From: an uncultured bacterium
GTDB lineage: Bacteria > Hydrogenedentota > Hydrogenedentia > Hydrogenedentales > SLHB01
Length of the DNA stretch: 10,897 nucleotides
Assembly (NCBI GenBank): GCA_937928585.1
Contig: CALEZK010000362.1
Span: forward strand, 1-10,897
Reading direction: 5' to 3'
The position numbers and the translations under genes were made by a program. The notes beneath the pieces are model-generated. The model searched no databases and had not been told where the DNA came from. It worked only from the letters and a program-made list of their open reading frames with translations. Below are positions 1 to 6,470 of the stretch, piece by piece (the first letter of the stretch is position 1; each line of letters begins with the position of its first letter).

Positions 1-2483
1 AGGCGATTGTATGGATCGCGATCAAGCAGTTCCCGGGTAACCTTGGACGATTGTTTGTACGTTGCGGAGTTGAGAATAAGCCGGTGCAAATGCTTAACGT
101 CCCATCCGGACTCCATGAACTCAACCGCAAGCCAATCGAGCAGTTCAGGGTGGGTGGGCGCTTCCGCTTGCGTGCCAAGATCTGAAGACGTTGACGTGAT
201 GCCCTCGCCGAAATATTGCTGCCAGACACGGTTCACAAACGCGCGCGCCGTAGTCGGCGATTCGCGCGAAACAAGCCACTTCGCAAAGTCGAGCCGATCT
301 GGTGAGCCGTCCGTATTCAACGCATGCAGAAACGCGGGCACCCCTGGCTTCACTTCTTCCGCGGGCGAGAGAAAATCGCCGCGTTCAAGCCGATGCGTGG
401 GACGACGCAACTCCCGCTCGCGCAGCGCCAACTGCGTGGTGCCGGAAGGCGCTCCAAACAACAACGCATCGATGCGCGCGGTGTGCCCGGAAAAATCCGG
501 CTGGGATGCGCGCCATTCCGTGAAAATCAGATCCTGCTCGACTTCCGTTCTCAATGCCGGCGCCTTCGCCACCGCGGCCTGCACGGTCAGCGGCACGGCC
601 TTATCCGGTAGCACCTCGGAATCCGTAACCGACACGCGAATACGGCCAAGGTTGTTGTTCTGATTGTCGTCGCTGTTCCAACCGCCGTGAAGCTGCGAGA
701 GCCGAAATGCCAATGCCGCGCCCTCCGGCACCGTCAGCGGCTCCGCAAGTTTGAAAATCGCGTAACGGGCCTGATTGCGGCGAACAGGATCAATGTCCGT
801 CGTCCACGCCGTCTCGTTGTTCCCGTCTATCGCCATTTCGATCGGGCCGGTAACGCGCTTGCGTTGATCGCGCAGCGGAAACTCCGCGCCAACCGCGCGT
901 GTCGGCGGATTGATATCAGCGATCGCGGACGCAACCTTGATTGGCGTCCACTTGTCGTAATCGGCAATGGGCGTGTCTGCCGGCGCATGTCGGAAGTCAA
1001 ACTCCGACAGCGCGCCCGCGCCGTAGATCGATCTGCCTGGCCCGCCGCGCGGCAAGTTTGGATCCGGAAGCAACTCCAACCGCACCGCGGTGATCCGCTT
1101 GAGCGTCGTTTTCGCAGTCATCTTGGGGTGAAACTGCGTTGGGGCATATCCTTGCGCGAGATAGGAACCATCCTCTTGCAGCATCATCTTCTGACCACCG
1201 GCGGACGTATCATCGAACTCGAACCGCAGAACTTCCCAAGCCGGCTGCGGAATCGCCTTGACACTCGCCTCCCATGCGGCCATCCGGCTCTTCCAATCGG
1301 GATTGGCCGTCTTAATGTCGTTCTCAATATCTCTTACAAGGGAAAGTATCGTATCGCGCTGTTTAAGCTCCGCCGACGAGTACACTGTTTCGCAGGCTTC
1401 GTGCGCGTTGTTCAGAAAGGCCATCATGGCGTAGTACTCGGAATGGGAAAGGGGATCGTATTTGTGCGTATGGCACTGCGCGCAGTTGATGGTTAGCCCC
1501 AACACGCTCCTGCCGATGATGTCCATGCGGTTGAACTGGGCTTCCATCCTGAATTGCTCGGGATCAATGCCGCCTTCTTCATTGATCATGCTGTTGCGCA
1601 GAAACCCTGTCGCCGTCACCGTGTCCTGCGTCGCGTTGGGAAGCATGTCGCCGGCAACCTGCTGAATCACAAACTGATCGAAGGGAACGCCCTCGTTAAA
1701 GGATTTAATTACCCAATCGCGCCACGCCCATACGAACCGCGGTTTATCCTTTTCGAACCCGTCTGAATCCGCATACTGCGCAGCGTCCATCCAATGACGC
1801 GCCCACCGCTCCCCGTAATGCGGCGACGCCAGCAACCGCTCGACTTCTTCTTCGTACCAATTCTGGTTGCTGTTCGCATTCACCCGCGCAATGTCTTCCA
1901 GAGACGGCACCAACCCAGTCAAGTCAAGGCTCAGGCGACGCAACAGCGTCTCGCGATTCGCCTCCGCCGTCGGCGCCAAACCTTCCTTCTCTAATCGCTG
2001 AAGAACAAAAGCATCGATAGCGTTCCGGGGCCATGCGGCGTTTGTCACGGTCGGAACCGCTGGTCGTTGCGGCGGCATGAATGCCCAATGCGCGGACCAC
2101 TCAGCCCCCTGGGAAATCCACGCGCGAATAAGCGCGATCTCTTCCGCCGTCAAGGCTTCGTCCGCTTCCGGCGGTGGCATTCTTTCGGCGGGATCCGCGC
2201 TCGTAATGCGGCGGAATAGCTCACTGTGTTCCGGGTTACCGCGGACTACCGGCGATTTCCCCTTTTCCACCTCAGCCGCCGTCGGCGCTTGATCCAGTCG
2301 TAAACCGGCCTTGCGCGATGAGTCATCCGGCCCGTGGCATGCAAAACATTTACTGCTCAGAATCGGCTGGATCTGTTTGTCATAGGAAATTCGCTCGCCC
2401 GCCTCGCCAATTGCCGAAGCAGCCAGCCAGGCGCCGAAAAATACCGTCGAAGCGCTCCGAAGGTCCACAGGCAAAAACCTCAC
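1..2483 (-). CDS. Secreted PSCyt1-DUF1549-DUF1553 protein (C-terminus beyond the window)
   Basis: I translated 827 codons on the minus strand, open to base 1, so the C-terminus is missing. The start is GTG at 2483: an in-frame TGA lies ten codons upstream and no better start falls between. A GAGG lies about 17 bases upstream, so the ribosome site is weak. Residues 1-28 look like a signal peptide (hydrophobic stretch VFFGAWLAASAIGEA). Residues about 31-130 form a planctomycete cytochrome c domain: YDKQIQPIL, the heme motif CFACH (C46, C49, H50) and RMPPP with a possible axial Met102. Residues about 150-360 are DUF1549, with LLRRLSLDLTGLVP, HYGERWARHWMD and a second CxxCH (CAQCH, 334-338). A region resembling carbohydrate-binding modules follows (DGSYLAQGY, IDGNNETAWTTD). 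DUF1553 begins near residue 690-730 (FVNRVWQQYFGEG, PTHPELLDWL). The family is known from Planctomycetota and relatives as exported multi-domain proteins, suspected to act in polysaccharide breakdown or redox chemistry. No reaction is established, and heme binding is inferred. Confidence 0.93.
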   Translation of the reverse strand, partial: MRFLPVDLRSASTVFFGAWLAASAIGEAGERISYDKQIQPILSSKCFACHGPDDSSRKAGLRLDQAPTAAEVEKGKSPVVRGNPEHSELFRRITSADPAERMPPPEADEALTAEEIALIRAWISQGAEWSAHWAFMPPQRPAVPTVTNAAWPRNAIDAFVLQRLEKEGLAPTAEANRETLLRRLSLDLTGLVPSLEDIARVNANSNQNWYEEEVERLLASPHYGERWARHWMDAAQYADSDGFEKDKPRFVWAWRDWVIKSFNEGVPFDQFVIQQVAGDMLPNATQDTVTATGFLRNSMINEEGGIDPEQFRMEAQFNRMDIIGRSVLGLTINCAQCHTHKYDPLSHSEYYAMMAFLNNAHEACETVYSSAELKQRDTILSLVRDIENDIKTANPDWKSRMAAWEASVKAIPQPAWEVLRFEFDDTSAGGQKMMLQEDGSYLAQGYAPTQFHPKMTAKTTLKRITAVRLELLPDPNLPRGGPGRSIYGAGALSEFDFRHAPADTPIADYDKWTPIKVASAIADINPPTRAVGAEFPLRDQRKRVTGPIEMAIDGNNETAWTTDIDPVRRNQARYAIFKLAEPLTVPEGAALAFRLSQLHGGWNSDDNQNNNLGRIRVSVTDSEVLPDKAVPLTVQAAVAKAPALRTEVEQDLIFTEWRASQPDFSGHTARIDALLFGAPSGTTQLALRERELRRPTHRLERGDFLSPAEEVKPGVPAFLHALNTDGSPDRLDFAKWLVSRESPTTARAFVNRVWQQYFGEGITSTSSDLGTQAEAPTHPELLDWLAVEFMESGWDVKHLHRLILNSATYKQSSKVTRELLDRDPYNR

Positions 2484-2628
2484 AAAAGTAAATTGCGCAA
2501 CCTCAACACTTCAGCCTAACGAACTCCGCGCCAGCCTGCAAACCGAAGAGGTGACACAATTCCCGGCAGGGGTCCCGCACGAACAGAGCAGCGCCCCGCT
2601 CTTGCTGGCGACTCGCCGGCGCACCACC

Positions 2629-2657
2629 CGGCCATCGCCCAAAGTAGGCCGTTTTTT
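2629..2657 (+). terminator. Possible terminator-like hairpin with T-tract, overlapping the serA -35 box
   Basis: CGGCC (2629-2633) and GGCCG (2647-2651) form a 5-bp GC stem with a 13-base loop, followed immediately by TTTTTT (2652-2657). The form is that of a weak intrinsic terminator for plus-strand transcription. No plus-strand gene lies upstream in the window, and the last two T are also the start of the serA -35 hexamer. It may insulate the serA promoter from antisense read-through of the leftward gene, or it may be chance. Confidence 0.3.
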
Positions 2658-2685
2658 GACGACCGGAATGCTGTTTTGTTACAAT
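2656..2685 (+). promoter_or_regulatory. Sigma70-like promoter for the serA-icd-kinase cluster
   Basis: TTGACG (2656-2661) and TACAAT (2680-2685) each match the sigma70 consensus at five of six positions and are 18 bases apart. Transcription would begin near 2692, giving a leader of about 143 bases before serA. This is the strongest promoter match I see in the window, and it faces the right way for the three plus-strand genes. Confidence 0.65.
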
Positions 2686-2691
2686 TTCGCC

Positions 2692-2834
2692 TTCATTTGT
2701 TAGTAAGCGGAACGTCCAGGCAGGGGATAGCCCCTGAACGACATCAGGCGCGCGGATTTCCACGTCGGTCGAGTGACTGGAAGCCCACCACGCCGCGCCT
2801 GCGGTTCCAAATTGACCCTGGGAGGGGACATTTT
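2692..2834 (+). promoter_or_regulatory. Structured 5' leader of serA
   Basis: The predicted untranslated leader holds three nested or adjacent inverted repeats. CAGGGG-ATAG-CCCCTG (2721-2736) is a perfect 6-bp hairpin. CAGGCGCG (2745-2752) pairs perfectly with CGCGCCTG (2794-2801). Inside that stem, CCA-c-GTC (2760-2766) pairs with GACTGG (2775-2780), leaving one bulged base. The CAGG at 2745-2748 could instead pair with CCTG at 2733-2736, so two folds compete weakly. The serA ribosome site GGAGGGG (2821-2827) lies just after. I do not recognise a known riboswitch or T-box motif. In GC-rich DNA some of these pairings could be chance. Confidence 0.3.
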
Positions 2835-4412
2835 ATGCCACGCATCCTCGCGCTTGACGGCGTCAGTGAGGAAGGAATCACGATCCTTCGCCAAGCCGGA
2901 TTTGAGGTAGACGTGAAGCCCGCGCAGACACCCGCCGAGTTGGCAGCCATCATTGCGGATTATGATGGCCTTATCGTACGAAGCGGCACCAAAGTCACCG
3001 CCGAAGCGATTGAGAAGGCTACAAAATTGAAAGTGGTCGGTCGCGCGGGCGCCGGCACGGACAACGTAGACAAGGAAGCCTCCACCAAGCGCGGCATCGT
3101 TGTGATGAACGTCCCGGGCGGCAACACGATCTCGACGTGCGAACATACGTTCGCGCTGATGCTGTCTCTGTGCCGAAATGTGCCCGCGGCGCACCAGTCC
3201 ATGATGGAAGGACGTTGGGACCGCAAGAAATTCAGCGGCGCGGAATTGTTTGGCAAGACCCTCGGCATCGTCGGCGCCGGGCGCATCGGCGGTGCAGTCG
3301 CCAAGCGCGCGCAAGCCTTCGAGATGAAGGTGCTGGTGTTCGACCCTATCCTTACGAAACTGAAGGCCGAAGCTCTCGGCGTAGAACTGGTAGAACTCGA
3401 CGAGTTATACGAGCGTTCGGACTTCATCACCATCCACGCGCCGAAATCCGACAAAACGAACAACCTCATCCGCAAGGAACAACTCGCAAAAATGAAGCCG
3501 ACCTGCCGCATCGTCAATTGCGCGCGCGGCGGCATCATCAATGAACAGGATCTCGCCGACGCTTTACGGGAAAAGCGCATCGCGGGCGCCGCGCTCGATG
3601 TATATACGTCTGAACCGATTGAGAATAATCCGTTCCTCGGATTAGACAACATTGTCACAACGCCACATCTCGCGGCGTCGACGGACGAGGCGCAACTCAC
3701 GGTTTCCGTCGATATCGCGCACCAAATCGTCGATTACCTCACGACCGGCGCGGTGGTAAACGCGGTGAATGTGCCGAGCATGGACGCGGAGACGGCAAAG
3801 CAACTTAAACCGATGCTCGAACTCGCGGAGCGGCTGGGCAAGTTCGTCTCGCAATACGTGGATGGCAGACCGAATTCGCTGCAAATCGCATATGACGGCG
3901 ACCTCATCGTGACGGACACGTACCCCATCACCGCCGCGATTCTCACCGGTTTTCTTGCGCCGCTTGTGGAAACCGTGAACGCGGTGAGCGCGCCGCACCT
4001 GCTGAAAGAATATGGCATCGAGTTCAGCGAAACGCGCAGCGCAGCGCACCCGAACTACGCGTTCCAGGTCCGTGTTAAAGCGGTAACAGACGTCGAAACG
4101 CACGAAATTGCGGGAACCTTGTTCAATAACAAGGAACCACGTATCTGCGGTATCGACGGCACGCGCGTGGACGTCGAACTCGTCTCCGGCATGCTCGTAT
4201 GCATCAACGAGGACAAACCCGGCGCGCTCGGCCGCATCGCCCTCGCAATCGGCGAAGCGGGCGTCAACATCGCCAATCTTTCGCTCGGCCGACACGCCGC
4301 GGGAAAACACGCGACGACTGTTATCAATATCGATGGAACCATGGATCCGTCTGTGCTCGATATGCTCCGGAAGAATCCGGACGTGGTCGAAGCGCGACTT
4401 GTCGAAGTATAG
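2835..4412 (+). CDS. serA: D-3-phosphoglycerate dehydrogenase, long ACT-domain form
   Basis: It oxidises 3-phosphoglycerate to 3-phosphohydroxypyruvate with NAD+, the first step of the phosphorylated serine pathway in the cytoplasm. The start is ATG 2835, 7 bases after GGAGGGG; the frame stays open upstream to a TTG at 2676, but that lies inside the promoter. The protein is 525 residues, the length of the long SerA form (B. subtilis, M. tuberculosis). The N-terminal substrate-binding part contains VGRAGAGTDNVD (68-79). The Rossmann domain has GAGRIG (147-152), with Asp170 placed to bind the NAD ribose. The expected catalytic residues are Arg231 (in CARGGIINE), Glu260 and His278 (TTPHLAAST). 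After about residue 315 come the allosteric substrate-binding (ASB) domain and a C-terminal ACT domain (about 453-525, EDKPGALGRIALAIGEAGVNIA), which in the family mediates serine feedback. The gene appears intact and leads a likely operon with icd 48 bases downstream. Confidence 0.97.
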   Translation: MPRILALDGVSEEGITILRQAGFEVDVKPAQTPAELAAIIADYDGLIVRSGTKVTAEAIEKATKLKVVGRAGAGTDNVDKEASTKRGIVVMNVPGGNTISTCEHTFALMLSLCRNVPAAHQSMMEGRWDRKKFSGAELFGKTLGIVGAGRIGGAVAKRAQAFEMKVLVFDPILTKLKAEALGVELVELDELYERSDFITIHAPKSDKTNNLIRKEQLAKMKPTCRIVNCARGGIINEQDLADALREKRIAGAALDVYTSEPIENNPFLGLDNIVTTPHLAASTDEAQLTVSVDIAHQIVDYLTTGAVVNAVNVPSMDAETAKQLKPMLELAERLGKFVSQYVDGRPNSLQIAYDGDLIVTDTYPITAAILTGFLAPLVETVNAVSAPHLLKEYGIEFSETRSAAHPNYAFQVRVKAVTDVETHEIAGTLFNNKEPRICGIDGTRVDVELVSGMLVCINEDKPGALGRIALAIGEAGVNIANLSLGRHAAGKHATTVINIDGTMDPSVLDMLRKNPDVVEARLVEV

Positions 4413-4426
4413 GCCCAACGAAAATC

Positions 4427-4443
4427 GCGGCGCTTCCTGCCGC
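4427..4443 (+). other. Small hairpin in the serA-icd spacer
   Basis: GCGGC (4427-4431) pairs with GCCGC (4439-4443) over a 7-base loop. It is followed by the icd ribosome site GAGG (4447-4450), not by a T-tract, so it is not an intrinsic terminator. It could affect message stability or icd translation, but the stem is short. Confidence 0.25.
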
Positions 4444-4460
4444 ATCGAGGTAATTGTTTC

Positions 4461-5711
4461 ATGCCAAATTACGAGTTCATCAAGGTCCCGAACGGCGAAC
4501 GCATCACGCTGGATGCGAACGGCAAACTGAAGACGCCGGACAAACCTATTGTCGCGTTTATCGAAGGGGATGGCACAGGGCCGGATATTTGGCGCGCCTC
4601 CAAGGCGGTCTTCGACGCTGCCGTAAAGTTCTGCTATGGCGGCAAGCGTGAAGTCGCATGGATGGAAATCTACTCGGGCGAAAAAGCGCAGCAAGTCTGC
4701 AACAGCTACCTCCCCGACGAAACGCTGGATGCCATCGAGCATTTCAATGTCGCCATCAAGGGCCCCCTGACGACACCCGTCGGCGGTGGATTCCGCAGCT
4801 TGAACGTTACATTGCGCCAGAAACTGGACCTCTTCGCGTGCGTGCGTCCCGTTCGCTATTTCGATGGTGTGCCCAGCCCGGTGAAGGAGCCAGAACACGT
4901 CGATATGGTGATCTTCCGCGAGAACACCGAAGATGTCTACGCGGGCTTCGAACTGGAAGCGGGCAGCGAAGGCGCAAAAAAACTCACCGAATACCTCCAC
5001 AAGGAATTCGGCTGGTCGATCCGCGAGGGCTCCGGCCTGGGTATCAAACCGACAAGTGAATTCGGATCGAAACGCCTGATCCGCGCGGCGCTGAATTACG
5101 CTGTCGAGCACAAGCGGAAGAGCGTGACGCTCGTGCACAAAGGCAACATCATGAAGTATACGGAGGGCGCGTTCCGCAAATGGGGCTATGAACTCGTGCG
5201 TGACGAGTTCTCCGACGTCGCCGTAGGATGGGACGATTGCGGCGGGAAGCCCGGCGACAAGATACTCGTGAAAGACGCCATCGCAGACATTTTCCTGCAG
5301 CAGGTTCTCACTCGCCCAACGGAATTCGACGTCGTCGCGACAATGAATCTGAACGGCGACTACATGAGCGACGCCCTCGCCGCGCAGGTCGGCGGCATCG
5401 GCATCGCCCCCGGCGCAAATATCAATTACGAAACGGGCGTGGCAATTTTCGAAGCAACCCACGGCACTGCGCCCAAGTATGCAAATCTCGACAAGGTCAA
5501 CCCCAGCAGCGTAATCCTCTCCGGCGTGATGATGTTCGAGCACATGGGCTGGACCGAAGTTTCGGATGCAATTACGAACGCGATGGTAAAAACCATCGGC
5601 CAGAAGAAAGTAACCTACGATTTCGCGCGCCTCATGACCGGCGCGACGGAACTGAAATGCAGCGAGTTTGGACAGGCCTTGATCGACAACCTGAGCGCTG
5701 CTGGAAAGTAG
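4461..5711 (+). CDS. icd: NADP-dependent isocitrate dehydrogenase, E. coli type
   Basis: It converts isocitrate and NADP+ to 2-oxoglutarate, CO2 and NADPH in the TCA cycle, and acts as a cytoplasmic homodimer in the family. ATG 4461 follows GAGG by 10 bases. At 416 residues it matches E. coli Icd in length and is collinear through the active site. Ser113 (RSLNV), Asn115, Arg119, Arg129, Arg153 and Tyr160 stand at E. coli numbering. The lysine in LVHKGN is Lys227, and the metal-binding aspartates fall at Asp276, Asp300 and Asp304. Residues that set NADP preference are present: Lys339-Tyr340 and Val346 (HGTAPKY..DKV), Tyr386 and Arg390 (TYDFARLM). The N-terminus (YEFIKVPNGERI, PIVAFIEGDGTGPDIW) also fits the family. 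Differences lie mainly around 245-270, which is shorter than in E. coli. It sits between serA and a histidine kinase-like gene 19 bases downstream. The retained Ser113 is the residue phosphorylated by AceK in E. coli, but no aceK is present here. Confidence 0.97.
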   Translation: MPNYEFIKVPNGERITLDANGKLKTPDKPIVAFIEGDGTGPDIWRASKAVFDAAVKFCYGGKREVAWMEIYSGEKAQQVCNSYLPDETLDAIEHFNVAIKGPLTTPVGGGFRSLNVTLRQKLDLFACVRPVRYFDGVPSPVKEPEHVDMVIFRENTEDVYAGFELEAGSEGAKKLTEYLHKEFGWSIREGSGLGIKPTSEFGSKRLIRAALNYAVEHKRKSVTLVHKGNIMKYTEGAFRKWGYELVRDEFSDVAVGWDDCGGKPGDKILVKDAIADIFLQQVLTRPTEFDVVATMNLNGDYMSDALAAQVGGIGIAPGANINYETGVAIFEATHGTAPKYANLDKVNPSSVILSGVMMFEHMGWTEVSDAITNAMVKTIGQKKVTYDFARLMTGATELKCSEFGQALIDNLSAAGK

Positions 5712-5730
5712 CGCACGGCGCGGAGGCCCC

Positions 5731-6456
5731 ATGGGCGGATCAATCGATCTGAATTCGGAAGATGCGCATGAACGGCTGTTGCGCATCTTTCGTCATGCTC
5801 AGGTGGGGCGCAGCGTAAGCAGCGTCACGCATGATCTGAACAATTATCTTGGCGCAATCATGGCATACGCCGAATTGGCCGCGATGGACGCTGGAATCGG
5901 ACCGGATTCCGCGCGCATGCTGGGCGAAGTCAACAATGCCGTGCGCAAAGCCAGCAACCTCGTGGCGAGTCTTACCGACGTCGCCCGCAAGGAAAAGCCG
6001 GACGTTCGCCTGATGACGCCCGAGCAACTCGTCGAGCGCGTGCTGGATGTGCGCCGCTACGATTTGCGCGTCGCAAATGTCGCGCTCGAAACCTCGTACG
6101 ACGAAAACCTGCCAACGCTGTCGATAAACCTGCCGCGCATTCAGCTCGCGTTCATGTATCTCGTATCCAACGCCATCGAAGCGCTGGATGGCGAAGAACG
6201 CAAGAAACTTTCGGTTTCCGCGAAAAAGAATGGTGACACGGTGGTAATCACATTCAAGGATTCCGCGCCCGCGATTCCCGATGCGGACCGCGAACGCATC
6301 TTCGATGCGTACTACACGACCAAATCCACGGATCACCTTGGGCTCGGCCTGAGCGTCGCGCGCGCGACGCTACAAGACCACGGCGGCACCTTGATGTATT
6401 CGCCGGAATCGGGCTTCGTCGCAACCTTGCCGCTACGCACGTCGTACGCGACGTAA
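5731..6456 (+). CDS. Small soluble histidine kinase-like protein (orphan, altered G1 box)
   Basis: This 241-residue protein has the transmitter core of a two-component sensor kinase and nothing else. The H box is SVTHDLNNYLG, with His34 as the likely phosphoacceptor in a HisKA-like helical pair (about 20-90). The HATPase_c domain (about 130-236) has the N box YLVSNAIEAL (Asn147), an F box IFDAYYTTK (190-198) and an intact G2 box LGLGLSVAR (203-211). The G1 box, usually DxGxG, reads DSAPAI (177-182): the ATP-adenine Asp177 is kept but both glycines are alanine. There is no signal peptide, membrane segment, PAS/GAF or receiver domain, so it should be cytoplasmic with its input from a partner. 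ATG 5731 follows GGAGG by 4 bases. It starts 19 bases after icd and is probably co-transcribed; no response regulator is adjacent. Whether it phosphorylates, binds ATP, or acts as a phosphatase or scaffold cannot be told from sequence. Confidence 0.88.
   Translation: MGGSIDLNSEDAHERLLRIFRHAQVGRSVSSVTHDLNNYLGAIMAYAELAAMDAGIGPDSARMLGEVNNAVRKASNLVASLTDVARKEKPDVRLMTPEQLVERVLDVRRYDLRVANVALETSYDENLPTLSINLPRIQLAFMYLVSNAIEALDGEERKKLSVSAKKNGDTVVITFKDSAPAIPDADRERIFDAYYTTKSTDHLGLGLSVARATLQDHGGTLMYSPESGFVATLPLRTSYAT
6439..6454. other. Perfect inverted repeat at the convergent gene junction
   Basis: ACGTCG-TACG-CGACGT is a 6-bp perfect stem with a TACG loop (UACG in RNA, a UNCG-type tetraloop). It overlaps the last codons and stop of the kinase gene, just before the 14-base gap to the convergent gene. 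No T-tract follows in either direction, so a classical terminator is not supported. It could serve as a 3' end or processing structure for either transcript. No other terminator is visible between the two genes. Confidence 0.3.
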
Positions 6457-6470
6457 CGGAACTTGGCGCG

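Larger units (their letters stand above)
2484..2834. other. Divergent intergenic region between the DUF1549-protein gene and serA
   Basis: This 351-base stretch has no supported gene; short reading frames here have neither a ribosome site nor recognisable product. It holds a good plus-strand promoter (2656-2685), a plus-strand leader with several inverted repeats (about 2692-2834) and a GC hairpin followed by six T (2629-2657). The minus-strand gene needs a promoter between 2484 and about 2600, but the best match I see, TTGCAG-N17-TAGGCT, is poor, so I do not annotate it. Confidence 0.8.

Noticed and set aside
7..1496. Plus-strand open frames of 218 and 269 codons at the left end
   Set aside because: They are shadows of the minus-strand DUF1549/DUF1553 gene, whose translation matches its family along the whole length. 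The shadows are Arg/Ser-rich without domains.
2676..2834. N-terminal extension of SerA from an upstream TTG
   Set aside because: The TTG lies within the predicted promoter and the added residues do not resemble SerA. ATG 2835 has an ideal ribosome site and begins at the usual family start.
3642..5786. A 714-codon open frame on the minus strand opposite serA and icd
   Set aside because: It lies wholly antisense to two clearly conserved enzymes, has no recognisable domain and is rich in Arg, His and Asp. That is the usual product of third-base GC bias in the complementary frame.
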